Assembly (NCBI GenBank): GCA_020055645.1
Contig: CM034547.1
Location: forward strand, 30,876,513-30,940,512
DNA from: Tomocerus qinae
Lineage: Eukaryota > Arthropoda > Collembola > Entomobryomorpha > Tomoceridae
Reading direction: 5' to 3'
DNA length: 64,000 nt
The position numbers and the translations under genes are program-made. Shown here piece after piece: positions 25,901 to 38,988 of the stretch; position 1 is the first letter of the stretch; the number at the start of each line of letters is the position of its first letter. The notes under the pieces were generated by a model, which saw nothing but the letters and a program-made list of their open reading frames with translations, was not told the DNA's origin and did not search any database.

Positions 25901-27182
25901 GATTTGTCAATCCCTATGTATGAGGTTGGGTGAGGGTTTGAAAATCGTCAGGAGGGTTTTGGAAAAGAACTTATTCCGAGTTAACCTTAGAAAGAGAAAG
26001 AACTAAGTAACTTTTCCATCCTCCTGTACGCACTCATTTGTGTTATTCTCAGTTTCATGGCTTACTGAAAAATAATGTGAATCATTCGAGGTAAAATGCT
26101 TAAATGGTCTTATCCACAGTAGGAACAAATATTATCACCTTTTCTGGAAAACCTACACTTACTTACATACTGCTACTAACTATACTCAAATGTTGTATAG
26201 CATTTTTCAATTCTTTCCGTTTGCGGTTTGTTGTAGATTGTCAGCATGAAACTTTATCCACATAATATCCAGCACAGTTTCATTATTTCTCATAAAATTC
26301 ACGCATGTCATAGCAGGAAAGTCTTCATTAAATATTGGTATAATTGTTTGTGAATTCATGGACGAACTCCTAAGTGGAACTCACTCCTACTAAGATTCCG
26401 ATTAGGTTAAATACCAAAATTCCAACTAATTTTCATTTTCAGTAGTGTTAGTTGGTACTCTATCGTAGAATACATACCAAGATGAAATTTTAATTGCTTT
26501 TATTTTAAAACTAAAAATTATCTCGTGAACACAATTCAAAAAAGAAACACTATTTTTGAGTTTAAAGAGGTTCTCCCTTACGAGTCGCTTCTCTCTTAGG
26601 AGTTGACATACAATAAACATTTTGTGTAAAAATGAAATTAATGGTCATTATTTTACTTCTTGAGAATCCAGACAAGGTATCTCGCTTCTGGTTTTAGATG
26701 GGACTGTGGTTTTACTTTAGTCATAAATACTATTTGTACATTTGGCACGATGAGGAAGACATTTTCTGAGATTAGAATTACTTGCGCTAGGCTTTTTTAT
26801 AGGTTTTCAGTTACCTCAACTTTAAAGTATTTTTGATTCATGTTCTAACTAAGTTTTAGTTAATAGATTATATGGAATATTTAGCCAAACTATTTTATAT
26901 GAATTTCCTTTACTATCCAGGGCAGATGTTTGCGTACATTATACATGCATACAGTCTATCATTTGTAGGTAGTTTTTTCATACCTATGATACATCTATTG
27001 AGTTGTTATTGTTTTGTGCTTAAAACTATACAAAATTAAATGTGTCACGGTCATGGACTAAGAAGATTTTTTCTGTGTATTTTTTCGAAGTTTTCCAATC
27101 ACGCAACCTTAAAATTAAAATTATTTTCGAATCAGTCTTCAGATACCTATCTATTGAAACAGCTCGTTAGATTTAGTTAATC
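22907..27182. other. Intergenic region, no gene seen
   Basis: This is about 4.3 kb of AT-rich sequence upstream of integrin alpha B. I found no long open frame with exon-like borders, no tRNA-like B box and no rRNA. A hairpin with stem AATTCCCC around GTCC lies near 25719-25738, enclosed by ATCGA/TCGAT. The promoter of integrin B should be at the right end. Confidence 0.55.
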
Positions 27183-30100
27183 ATGGTTGTAAAGGAGTGT
27201 ATGCTATTGGTAGTTCATTCTCTCGTGTTTATGGTTAACAGCCAAAGCACAATTGACTTAAGTAACCCCATTTGGATTAAAGACGGTTACAGCGATGAAG
27301 GGACTGACAGCAGTTTTGGCTACACTGTGTCTTTACTGAATAACAATGTCTTTGAGTCTACAAAACAAGCTTCCTCCGCTGCCACCGGCTGGTATTACAA
27401 ACTCTTATTATTTGCATTGTGATAACAAGATTATATGTAAATAAGATATTTGCTCGTATTGGTGATATGCATATTCATGTATCGACAAGAAGCCAAGACC
27501 TTGAAAAATAATTTAGCTCATTGATATCAAAGTATTTCCTTCAAACTTGCAGGGTCTTAATAGGAGCACCTAAAGGTAACCACATCCATAACCCGGAACA
27601 ACCTCCACCGCCTCCTACAAAAGAACCTGGTGTTTTATGGCGATGCAGTTTAGGAAGTTCTGACGAAGTCTGTGAAATAATAAACGTTCAAAATCCCCAT
27701 AGTCAATGTAAGTGGTTTTAATAAGGGAATTTCATAGTCATAAATTGTCAATTGAATCGTTGATGAAATGAACTTTGTTTTTACAGCCCGGCCGAATTGT
27801 TATAGTCATCAATTCCACAATCGGTGTCCATGGCTTGTAAATCAGAACGAGAGTTGGATGGGAGGGTCTATGAGTGTAAGCACTGCCAAATCGTTTCGTT
27901 CACAACAAGGAGGTGTTGTTACTTGTGCACATCGCTGGCAACGAAGTCGTAGACATTATGATAATATACCTGAAGCTGATTTTGGTAAAAATTCCAATCT
28001 TACGAATTTATGTAAAGGAGTAGCACTAACGATGAAATAGAAAACAAAAAATAGAATCCGTAGAATGTATAATCATCAAATAAAATTGATGTCGCGCTCA
28101 ATAGGCTAAATAAGGTAGGTAGCATAAAGCCGGATCTGATTTTTGACATCATGGACTTTTCATCACATGTACTCTTTACATTCAGGGTCCTTTGAGACCA
28201 ATATTTTCTGGGTCTGTTTTGTTGAATTTAAGCCTATTTAGGATCAAGGCTGAGGCTGTATAGATCTTTAAAGGCTCACCTTTTGACTTTCCTACATCTG
28301 TTCTCAAATAATGCATCTGCTTATTTCACACCCATGCGTGTCTCAAGACTCAAGTCTCAATGATTCTGTTTTAGTGAACGGGATATGTTACTGGCTTCCA
28401 CAAAAAAGTCTTTCTTCCTCTGTGGATGATATCAACTCAGCTGCAGTTTCGCTATTACCCCTTGTGGATGAAAGTATGCCTTACATATTTTTGAAATTCA
28501 TATGTAATTTTTGAGAACTCGAGGCATTCTAACTCATTAGTCGGCATAATAATCATTTCCTAATATTTTTATTTAGATAAAAGATATTATATGGTTAGAT
28601 CTAATTTCCAGCAAGTGCAAGACTATGAGTATTATTATGGAGAAGCTGGATTTTCATCTCATTTGACTGAGGATAATCAATTAATTCTAGGAGCACCTGG
28701 AGTCCACACTTGGAGTGGTCCGGACTTATATAAATATTTATTGCCTAAAATTAGACACATTTAAATAGTATATGTAACCAGAATTTTGATTTCTAAAACA
28801 GGGTCCGTTATCTATTATGATAATCCTAATAACCCTAAAGCGGTTCCAAATATTTTACCGTTAGGGTATTACAGTAACCAAGCAGTCAGGATATTGGATT
28901 TATATGGTATGAATATTTAATTCACATTTGCGATGTAATTTTTGATAGAGACTGTTTAAGTTTCGTAATTACAATAGTTTGAATTGATCGTAGGCTATTC
29001 TATTACATCCGGAAATTTTTTTGGCTCTTCGAACATAATTTTCGCTGCTGGAGCCCCAAGAAGCAATAATTTATTAGGCAGTGTAATTTTGTTTGGCAAA
29101 GAGTACAATTCCGCCATTTACCTATATGACATCACTCTTTCGGGCACACAACTGGGTTCATATTTTGGTTTTACTTTGTGTGCGATTGATATTGATGGTG
29201 ATAAAGATAAAACCGATGAACTGTTCGTGGGTGCTCCGTTCTCTAGTTTACCTGAGAATGATAACTTAGCGATACAAGGAAAAGGCGACCAAGGATGCGT
29301 AAAAATATATAGTTTTCAAGTAAGAATTATATCTTGATTTATCTTTTCGCCCACAGTATGATGATTAACAAAATATTATCTGTAGAGGAAAGGGCTAGTA
29401 CCTGACACAATTTGCGCAAAGGAAGATGCCGTTGGGGCACGATTTGGGTCCGCAATTGCTGCCTTGGGGGATATAAACAACGACAAACTTAATGGTGGTT
29501 TTTAAATTATTTCTACTAAAATGTATCACTATCTCTCCTCTACTTTTAAACTTTTTTCACAAAAGATTTTGCGGTTGGTGCTCCCGGGGAAAATGATGGC
29601 CAAGGAGCAGTGTACATTTACCATGGAAGAAAATTTCCTTTTAGTAAAGATACTACACCTAATCAAATCATTAGGGCATCTGAAATTGTGACAGGGTTAA
29701 AGAGTCAAAACTATTGGAAACCTCTTGGCTTTGGATCATCTCTTCATGGTGGAGTGGACATTGACGGAAATGGGACTCCAGGTTTGATGAAGAAATCTAG
29801 AACTATAAGAATAACTTATTTTAGCTTTCTTCAATACGTGACAATGCCACCTTGTAAATTCCAGATTTAGTCATTGGATCTTACTTAAATAAAAGTGCTG
29901 TTGTTCTCAGAACACGCCCTACTGCTCAAATAAGGACGGATATGACATTTTTAATCTTAGGAAGAAAGGCTGAAAAATTTAGTCGAGATTACAAGGAGTT
30001 TGAGATAAAATACTGTATTAGTTTTCGAATTACACCTCAACCAAGGCATGCAGCTGAATTGGGTAAAATTGCAGATATAAAAAGTACAGCAATGCGTAGC

Positions 30101-33100
30101 TCGTTAAAAATTCTAAGGACGATTTTTTAAAGAATATATAATGCTTTCACATATAAATACTTCTGTATTGCGTAAATATTTGATGCATTTTTGTCGCTTT
30201 CATGGAATACCTCTTCCTATAGCTGCAGCGTACCACTCCCTTGCGTACCACTGCATTGAATCTTGCAAACATTTAATAAGTTGAAGTAATTGATTTTAAT
30301 ACAAATTTTCGTCAGAATTATGGACTTCCATTGCTGTCGACAAAATTTATAAGAGATTTAGCATTCCGAAGGATGATAGAAAAAAGGAAGTCAATTCTAA
30401 TTTTAAGACCGAGTTCCTGACCAAAGTTACAGGGGGTAAATCAAATTGCATTTCTTTGACAGTGAAACGAAATGAAGAGGTACATAATTAAATGATAAAT
30501 TGCCCATATTTATATTACGGCAGGGTCGACTAAACATAACTTTCACCTGGTAAAGTAACTCTTTTCATGCTCGATTTTGTGATTCAAATAATAATGTTTT
30601 TACGTAATTTCGCAATGAGTTCACCGTCGTCCTTTTCCGTCCAAATTTTACAAATAGTGAATCAATAGTGAAAGTTGTATATCGAAGAAAATATTCAATG
30701 TGTATTCATACTTTCTTCTTATTATGTGATTGTTTTTAAAACTTTCACTTATTTTGTGTTGGTGGAAAGCTTTTGTATAAATATGGAAGGAGAAAGTATG
30801 TGAAAATTAGTTTGTTGTCCACACTGTAATTAATTTGGGCTGTACTAAAACAAAATGTAACATTTTATTTTTTTATAAATATTTTATTATTTTCATTCTT
30901 TAAAGGGATTCGAACCGGATATTCCCATAAGTAAACTGCAGATCCCAGTTGAAGCCCAAGTTTGGTATAATGCTACTGCTAATTTGCCAGTGAAAACGAT
31001 CAGCTATTCAATCGAGAAAACTTCTAACTACGACAAGCCCCGTGTTGTAGTATCTGGAAGTGATAATACAAGAAGTAGTAATAACAAAATTGACAAATGA
31101 AACTATTACTCTATCTTCGGCAAATGAAAATAGATAAATACCTTGAAAATTAACTTAAAATTTTTTGAATTAGAATTTAAAAACTTCTGTACTTATTGCC
31201 CGCTGTCAACAAAATCTCAACTCTTGGTCGAGTCTTTGAGTATTGAAAACGATGATTGTAAAAAGACAGGAACTCCGGAATGTGAAAGCGAATTGAAATT
31301 TCATGACATTACCTTGAAAGGAAAAGATGTCATTTTATCGGATAAAAACAACCAATTTCCTTTCGTTATTGGATCCAGTAAATATTTGACCTTGCTAATA
31401 AAAGTCCGTAATGATGGAGAAACTGCGTACAACCCAATTGTGGAAATGAAAGCATTGTTTGATGACGAGATTCGTCCGATACGAAAAAATGAATGCAACC
31501 TTGATTCCGATTCAAAAGACCCTTTACAGAAAATATTTCAGTGCAAACTTGGGCGTCCTCTCCATCGCAGTAGCAAACCGGTTATTATTCAATTTCATAC
31601 ATTTACTAGACCCCCAGTAGTACTCCTATTGAATTTCAAAAGATTTACACATTAACATTTTGACATAGATCACCCAAGAAATGGTCATAGATGTCAGTTC
31701 TCTTTATGCCAAAAGTGTGTCAAAATTTTTTTCAATTTCAATTAACGCTTATCCTAAGGATAAAACAAAGATCTCCCACTCAATTAGTATTGAAATGAAA
31801 GCGGAGGCTAAAGTTCAACTAACAGGTTCTACTAATGACAGACAAGCATCCATTTCGGATACAAGTCATATAAATATTGTACACACCTACACGGTATGCA
31901 TTATCATACACTTCTATATGATTTATATACCATTACAATAAATACGTTACCAGTAATAAGAGTTTGATCTTGTAACCAGGCTTCATTGAAAGGGATAAGT
32001 CCTATAGATTCTGTGAAAATGACTTTCTTCCTTCCAGTAAATTTTACAAAAACAGGAAAGCAGACGCAGACATTAATTTCTGTCTCAAAGCCATCGGTAA
32101 TAACTAATGCTCTGAGATCGTAATTACTTCATTTTTCACAGACCAATTATGAATTATGAAAATCGCATTAATTTTTCCTCAACATTTTGGTACCAGAGTA
32201 TTGTGTGTACTCCTATACTGGGATCTTTTAACGAGTGGACTAAACAAATGGATTCTACTCCTTCTTCGAACTCGACTAATGCAATTTTGGTTAGAAACAA
32301 ACGGGATACCAAACCTGCGTCCTTTGGTCAAAAGGACACATTGGTAGTGAACTGCGAGAAACCTTGGACATGTATGAAAGTTAGTTGTGAAACTAAACTT
32401 CCTGCGGACGGATCTGTTAAAGTGGAATTTGCAATGCACATCGACAATAAAGTAGCTCGTAAGAAAAACGTATCTGAATTCTGCAGTGATGATATTTACA
32501 CTGATCTAAGGCTATTACGTAAATAATTTGATTTGCTAATGCATTTGCTCTCCGAAACTCCCATAGGCTCTATTTTGAAAGCTGAACATAAAAAAATGGT
32601 CGTTGAAAGCACAGGTAACATCGGGATTTTTTCAGAGCAGGACAAAGATTATAAAAAAGTGGCAAGCTCTTACACTACTGTCACAATTCAAGCCCAAGAA
32701 GATTTTCCAGTGTGGATAGCAATCGTTGCTGGAATCGGTGGACTCATCTTGTTGCTTCTCATTACACTAGGACTTGCTAGAGTACCATGATAAATTAAAA
32801 AATCTGAAATTACAAATACAAACCAATGAAATAAAAATTTCATATCCTCTTATTTACTTCATAGTGTGGGTTCTTCCGGAGGAAAACGAAAGAAGATCTT
32901 CAAGCACTCAAGTCCAAAACAGAAGTATGCAATGTTTTTATTAAAATACTTTAGCCTAGAATATTTGGCTAACAGTTCAGAAATAAATTCTTTGATATAC
33001 CATACTACTTTTGTTTGTGCCCCATGCATTCGTACCAAATTGGTATGCATTAGGTTGCATATGAATGTACAAAATGGAAGTTTTATTTTATGATTTTTTT

Positions 33101-33175
33101 TAGAACGATGCACTTCTCGGTGAAAAGATTCCAATGCAAATAAATACCAACGATGACGACTCTGATTCTGACTGA
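27183..33175 (+). CDS. Integrin alpha chain B (PS-type, paralogue of A)
   Basis: Nineteen exons: 27183-27391, 27553-27707, 27787-27984, 28348-28473, 28577-28717, 28802-28906, 28994-29319, 29386-29494, 29566-29781, 29865-30062, 30316-30479, 30906-31074, 31174-31616, 31669-31893, 31980-32096, 32197-32518, 32567-32781, 32865-32924, 33104-33175; 1189 residues. A signal peptide (residues 1-21) precedes propeller repeats WVLIGAPKG, ILGAPGVHTWSG, AAGAPRSNN, FVGAPFS, FAVGAPGE and DLVIGSY. Cation loops are DIDGDKDKTDEL (with an insertion), DINNDKLNDFAVGAP and DIDGNGTPDLVIGS. A furin-type site RNKR lies near 1003, a single helix WIAIVAGIGGLILLLLITLG follows, then CGFFRR. The tail is short and ends acidic (NDDDSDSD). 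In the parts compared, splice phases match integrin A, so the two are duplicates. The exon 12 donor is ambiguous (31059 or 31074, same phase). Exon 16 starts at 32197; an earlier acceptor at 32141 would hit a stop. AATAAA at 33601. Confidence 0.9.
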
Positions 33176-34864
33176 TGCAAAATATCATGATTGTACAATC
33201 TTGGAATAATTGGCGGTGGTGAGCCTTCATAAACACATAATGAATGTTAAGGTGACAAATTGACAAAAACGAAAATGGTCTTTACGTTGACGAATATGTA
33301 TTTAATTTATTTACGTTGAAATGTTGAAGAAACTTACGTTACATTATTGTTATGCTTTAGTTTAGTAGTTTACAAAACGGGACTCTATTATATAATAGTA
33401 CAGGTATGTTTGTAATGTAATTATTTATTTTAACCTTGACAGTACAATTTGTCACAATCATTTTCCGTTTCTTCTGTATCATTGCTTTGGATAATATTAT
33501 GGAGAAGCGACACTGGGATACGTACTTACTAATATTATATAATAATATAACGTATTTCATAAGTTACCTAGACTTGAATATGTAATGTGTATATGTATTT
33601 AATAAATCCTATAAATTCACGTTTGTTTCCATCCATTAAACTAAAACTGAAATTGATATAATATAGTTGTTTATGTGTTTCAGTTACATTACAGCTTACC
33701 GATAATAATATAATATTTGTATTTGTATACATTTATCAGTAGTATAGCAAACTGATTTGCTTAATTCTGCAAATGCATTTTGGTCGGCTGTGCCGTGCAT
33801 ATTTTACATTTACGTTATTATTGTTTTCATACTGCGGAGACAAATGTCAAAAAATTAAAGAGGTATTTGATATTTTCTTCATTACAATATGTAGATGGAA
33901 TTCATCAGCATTTTAGTATTTTATTTACTTTCCCTAGAAAAGTACATAACCGGTATCACGTATACCGAACCGAGAGACAGTCATAGAAGTTCAAAAACTG
34001 GGTAGGGCAGACTGATGACTTCAAAAAGCTATGTCATTAGGAGCAGATAAGTGAGAGAGCATTCAGTAGATAAGTATACATGCACATTCATTTTGTACCT
34101 AGTTTTATTACCTAATTAAGGATAACTACATTTTAGGATTATTGTTGGTTGGGCAATTTAAAGGTACTAGACAATTTGTGCGGCATTACTGGCCCATTTT
34201 AAAGAGACTATTGCCCTTTCACCACAAGGTCTCTTTACCACTTGCTTCTGAATGCTAAAATTGCAATTTGAAGTAGTACTAGAAAAGTGGAATTTTTAAT
34301 GGTGCAATTCTGAGGAAATAGAGACTCTCTATATATAATAGGTTCATCAACAATGAATCAATTGTGTAAAGTTAATTTTCTAGTATGTGAACCACAAAAT
34401 TCATTATAATTATGTAGTATAGGGCACATTTTAACATTAAAGTGTTTATTCGTCCGTCCTCTACACTCAATTACTAGTGTATTGGTACTCAGGACGCACA
34501 ACCAAGTGGTAAAAGGGTGGGGATCCATAAAAAGGGCGTTAATACAATTTGTTACGTATAATTTTATACTACCTAATTGAGTATATCCGGTTTGAATCGG
34601 AAAGGATAGAAAAGACAGTCGACAGAATAAAATGACTAGTAAATATAATAAAATAAATGGACGGAATGAGAAGATACGTATATCTAGACCTAGAAATCGG
34701 AACATCTATAAGTAAGTTATAACTGGATAAGAATATTATGACTGAAAAGAACGGACTACTACTTACTGAAACAATTTAAGGAGAGAAAACACAATAGGTA
34801 CTGCTATACGGAAAACAATAGAAAATTAACCGGGGATTTAATGCCTAGTAAAGGAAAGCCACCA
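33176..34864. other. Convergent intergenic region (integrin B / PTPN9)
   Basis: About 1.7 kb between two converging genes. AATAAA at 33601-33606 (plus) fits the integrin B 3' end; TTTATT at 34445-34450 reads AATAAA on minus and could serve PTPN9. The small open frames here show no exon features. Confidence 0.45.
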
Positions 34865-37800
34865 TCATTCGGAGTCTGAATCTCCTTCTGCAAGAAGATC
34901 TGGGACACCTTCAACTTGAGACTCTGTCAGAAGTTCTTTTGATCTGGCATACTCAATCATGGCAGCGTGACAAAAGAGATATTGCTCTGGAACTTGAATG
35001 CTATGTGCGCGTTGACTACGGATTCTTTCTACCGTTCCCATCACATCTATAGTTCCTTGATCTTGAAGTCTTTTCGTGCAAATGTCCATGGTACACAAAG
35101 TACCTATAATTAATCACAGTGTATAAGCGGTAAATTCCAGTAAATTTTGAACTATACTAAAATACTAGTAATATCTATGTATTAGCACGGAGTCATATTA
35201 TTATAACGTATGTACCTGTACGACCAATTCCAGCTGAGCAGTGAACGACTATAGGAGGGCCCAAAGGATTCCCATCCCATTTAGCTCCTAGCGCAGCGGT
35301 TCCATTAGCTTGCTCTTCTCTATTATTGAAATAACCAATTACATGTATACGCTAGTATGCTTACAATATAAAATTATATAAAATATACTACAATTACAAT
35401 AGTTAAAATAAATATTCAAAAACTGTACCTCATAGTTTGGAGAACTTGAAGCATAGCAGTGGCACTGGACGGAACACCATAGTCAGGCCATGATAAAAAT
35501 TGTATGTGTGTAATATTTCTAAAGTCTCCTGTCTGTAGTTCCACCAAAAGTACAACAGATGATTTTAGATATTATACTTTTAGCAAGGCCTTCCGCATAG
35601 TTTTAATATTATATGTTGTAAATCCAATTTAAGAACACACTTACCTTCGTATTTATCAACTTCAGGCGAGTGACAGCAAAGTCTGGATAAGTTTCTACAT
35701 CTTGATTTTCTAATTTAAAACCTTCATGAGTGACAGAAGAGCCTTTGTCGGGAGGCCAATATTGCCCACATTTTGTTCGCCCTCTTTCCACTGCCCTCGT
35801 CGTCATTACTAAGACCACACATGTCTGCTCCCAAATCATTTTCCAAAAGTCACCAAATGTTCTTGGCAATGGCCCTTGTGTCGATATAAATGCATTTTTT
35901 TGCTTGTAGCCATCAACGAAATTTGCGTTGATGTAGTCACATTCCCCTTCGGCTTCAGATGATAAAACCACCCGAGTGTGATCAAAGCACAACACATCAC
36001 TGTATCGATTTTTGCTTAAATTTCCCCTTTGTCTAAAGGAAATAAGATAGATTCAGTTCAGAAAAATTTCATAAAGCAATTTTGATTCATTGTAAAATTA
36101 TTTTTAACTATCTGTACCTGGAAACATTAAAGGAACCATCGGGAACTTTAGAAACTATTTCATTATATTCATCTTGAAGGCCTCTTCTTCCTTTCTGCTT
36201 TAAATGCTCTACAAACTCTAATAGACTTAAACCCGTTCTTTCTTCAAAAGGAAGACTGTCATCATCTGAAAAGCCACTGCTTCCAGAAGAATTCGGCTGT
36301 GGCGATGGTGTTGACTGACCTACACGTGGCATACAACAAAAATTTATTTTAGAAAAGGATTTTATAGCCCACTTATAACTTCTTATATTCTATTATATAT
36401 TATATATTATATTCTTCTTCTTATATAACTTCTTATAACTACTTATAACAAAGCAATATTAGCCAAAAAAACTATCTGCGATTGTGTTGTATTTGTTACA
36501 AATCTTACTTGATGCACTAGTTCCATTTCTACGTAGTTTTTGAGACTGAGAATTTTGATGTCCATTAGGTAAATTGGAAGAATCTGCTTCTCCGTCAGTC
36601 TCTACATTATCCTTAGAGTTAGTAGCCATTTCCTTAAAATCACGACACTAAAAATACAACATTCATAAGTTAAAAGACAATCCCAAAGGCTTGCACATAT
36701 CCTCGGTATAAAAAAACTAGTATATTTTCTAGTACTTCTATAATATGTAGTTTAAGAGATTCGTCTGAATAGATTCCCCACAAATCGGTTGTACTTAAAA
36801 CTTGGTGACAATGGTTGAGCCAGGCTAAATGATCAACTACAAGTTGTCCCCCTAAAGACCGAGGTAGTGCACAGTTTGGTATGTGAGCTCCAAGCTGTCA
36901 AGTGTAAAAGCAAAATTAGTTAATCGTATAGTCATCACAATAGAAATGTACTAAAGGATTATTATATAAGGTACTGTATCATTAATTACTTATTGCATGC
37001 TAATAAAATAGGAAAATTCCAATTAACAAGTACCTGGGGGACACTAACAGTGAATACTCGATCTCGCAACTTCTCTCTTACAAATAACCGTAATATACGG
37101 AATGGAGCGCGAAACCATAGAGGAGCTGTTACAATTAAAACTTTCTTTAACCTGGCTGGATAACCTCCCTGAAAAGTAAAAACAATGTTTATCATAGTGT
37201 CACAGTAAACCAATTAATTTCATAACATTAGTATAAGTGTCATTAATATGGTTAAAAAGGTTATGAAAAATCTTGGCCTGTACTTACTTTCAGCAAAGAA
37301 AGTATCTTTATACTCAGGTCGTAGTCGAAATTAGAATATTTAGATTCACTCATATCGTAAATAAAAACTAGGCCACTTCTTTGTGTCTTAGGATCTTCTA
37401 AAGCAGCGTCTAATTGATATACGACTCCCTGTATTAGTGAAAATAAACGCTGGATTAATAGATGCTCACTTATTTTTATGTTCGTTAAAGTACACATCTA
37501 CGATAAAGCACCAATAAATCAATATCATTACTATTATTATGGATATATCTTAAATAAACGTAACATAATAATGTTGTTTTGATAAGCTCATTGGGTCAGC
37601 ATTTCTTTAATGTTTACTTACTTTTAGAGTGTGTTCGTGAGGTATAGTAGAAGGCTGATGAAGCTTGGCCGTAAAAACAGCAATGGCAGCGTCACCTAAA
37701 TCCCTTGATGGCTATAAAGATAAAAATATTTTAGTCCTGCACATAGGTTTTTATTAAAAGATCCACACAAGATTACTTAACGTCCTTATCATAAATTCCT

Positions 37801-38988
37801 GAACGGTAATAATAACATCTTACCAAGACAGTAAACTTGCCCGACTCAAGCTCAGTTTTCAAAGGCTCCGAATCAGGATCAAACCGAATTAACGTTTCTT
37901 GAAGCCGAACCGAAATGTGCTGCTCATACAATTCCAAAGCTCGTCGCACGTTAAATTTTCTTGCCATTAAAAATTTGACTCCGGCATTCCAGGATAAGGG
38001 GCTGATACCCTTTGAGACTCTAGCACCATTAACCTTTTCCAGGAACTCTCTAGTGGCCTATACATTAGCAGACACTAAATTAAAAATGATCAAAAAATTA
38101 ATTAACAAAGACCTTTTAAGTAAAGAAAGTACTTACTTGTTCTTCTTGTTCATTTAATATTGCTGTCATAGCTTTGCCAGTTATTTTTCTCGGAAATTGA
38201 CTATTCGAGGTATTAGAATTCACCAGATCAACATCACTATCAGCAAAAGCAACTCTATGTTTCTCTGAAGCAATAATTGTACTGGAGTTTGTGGAAGAAC
38301 AATATTTTTGAACATTTGTTAGATGGTCGTCGTTTGTGTTAGGAAGAACAGGTCCTACGGGTTGTGTAAAGAGAAACACCTCCTCAGAAACTGTTGACGA
38401 TGCAGCTACCGAAACACATGATGGACTTTCAAGGTGACTATTATTCTCGTCCCCACCACCATTTCTTTCAATTGAATTCCCGACTTCAGTTAGGTTATTG
38501 AGTCGTAAAGACAAATTCGCTTTATCCTTCGACGCTGTGCCAATTGTTGACTGTGCAAAAGAGGAGCCGTTTGAGGAGATGGCAACAGAGGGTGGCAACT
38601 GATTTTCCTTATCTATAAAAATACTGTTGTTTTCGACTATTGTTTGTCCTGTTCCGTTAGCAGCCTTTACAAAGTCTTTTGTCGTTGAATCGCTATTAAA
38701 ACACTGGGACAATGACACTTGGAAGTCTTGTACTATTTGTATTTCTGTTCCATCATCTTCAGGTTCTTTTCCCGCAGTCTTGGCATCGATTATTTCTGTT
38801 TTCTCCAAACTAATTTCCACCTCTTCAGTCACTAACCGATCATTATCCTTTACATCCTTTTCCGATCCGATTACTTTTCGGTACGATGATTCTAGAAGAG
38901 AATCCGCATCCAAAGAGTGACCACTTGATGGATCAAGTGGACTGCCAGGACCGCCGCCAACACTAATAGGAAACTGATTATGATCCAT
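34865..38988 (-). CDS. PTPN9: PTPN9/MEG2 tyrosine phosphatase (CRAL-TRIO + PTP)
   Basis: Twelve exons on minus: 38988-38137, 38057-37824, 37711-37622, 37428-37288, 37168-37034, 36894-36736, 36647-36509, 36319-36118, 36032-35645, 35532-35429, 35319-35216, 35103-34865; 928 residues. From residue about 278 the sequence follows MEG2: EEQATREFLEKV, SPLSWNAGVKFLMARKFNVR, SGLVFIYDM, GGYPARLKKVLIVTAPLWFR (CRAL-TRIO lipid-binding domain, about 280-540). A linker follows, then the PTP domain: NLSKNRYSDVLCFDHTRV, DYINANFVDGYKQKNAF, WPDYGVP, the catalytic loop HCSAGIGRTG (Cys about 841) and the Q-loop IQVPEQYLFC. MEG2 sits on secretory vesicles, binds phosphoinositides and dephosphorylates phosphotyrosine proteins. 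Human PTPN9 is 593 residues; here about 277 Ser/Thr/acid-rich residues precede the homologous start and the linker is longer. Start ATG 38988 is the first in the open frame after TTG/GTG codons. Confidence 0.92.

Noticed and set aside
30905-30920. GATTCGAACCGG resembling a reversed tRNA B box
   Set aside because: It falls inside integrin B exon 12 and has no matching A box or acceptor stem.
32149-32196. Upstream extension of integrin B exon 16 (acceptor at 32141 or ATG at 32149)
   Set aside because: Phase from exon 15 leads to an early stop; the acceptor CCAG at 32193-32196 restores the frame.
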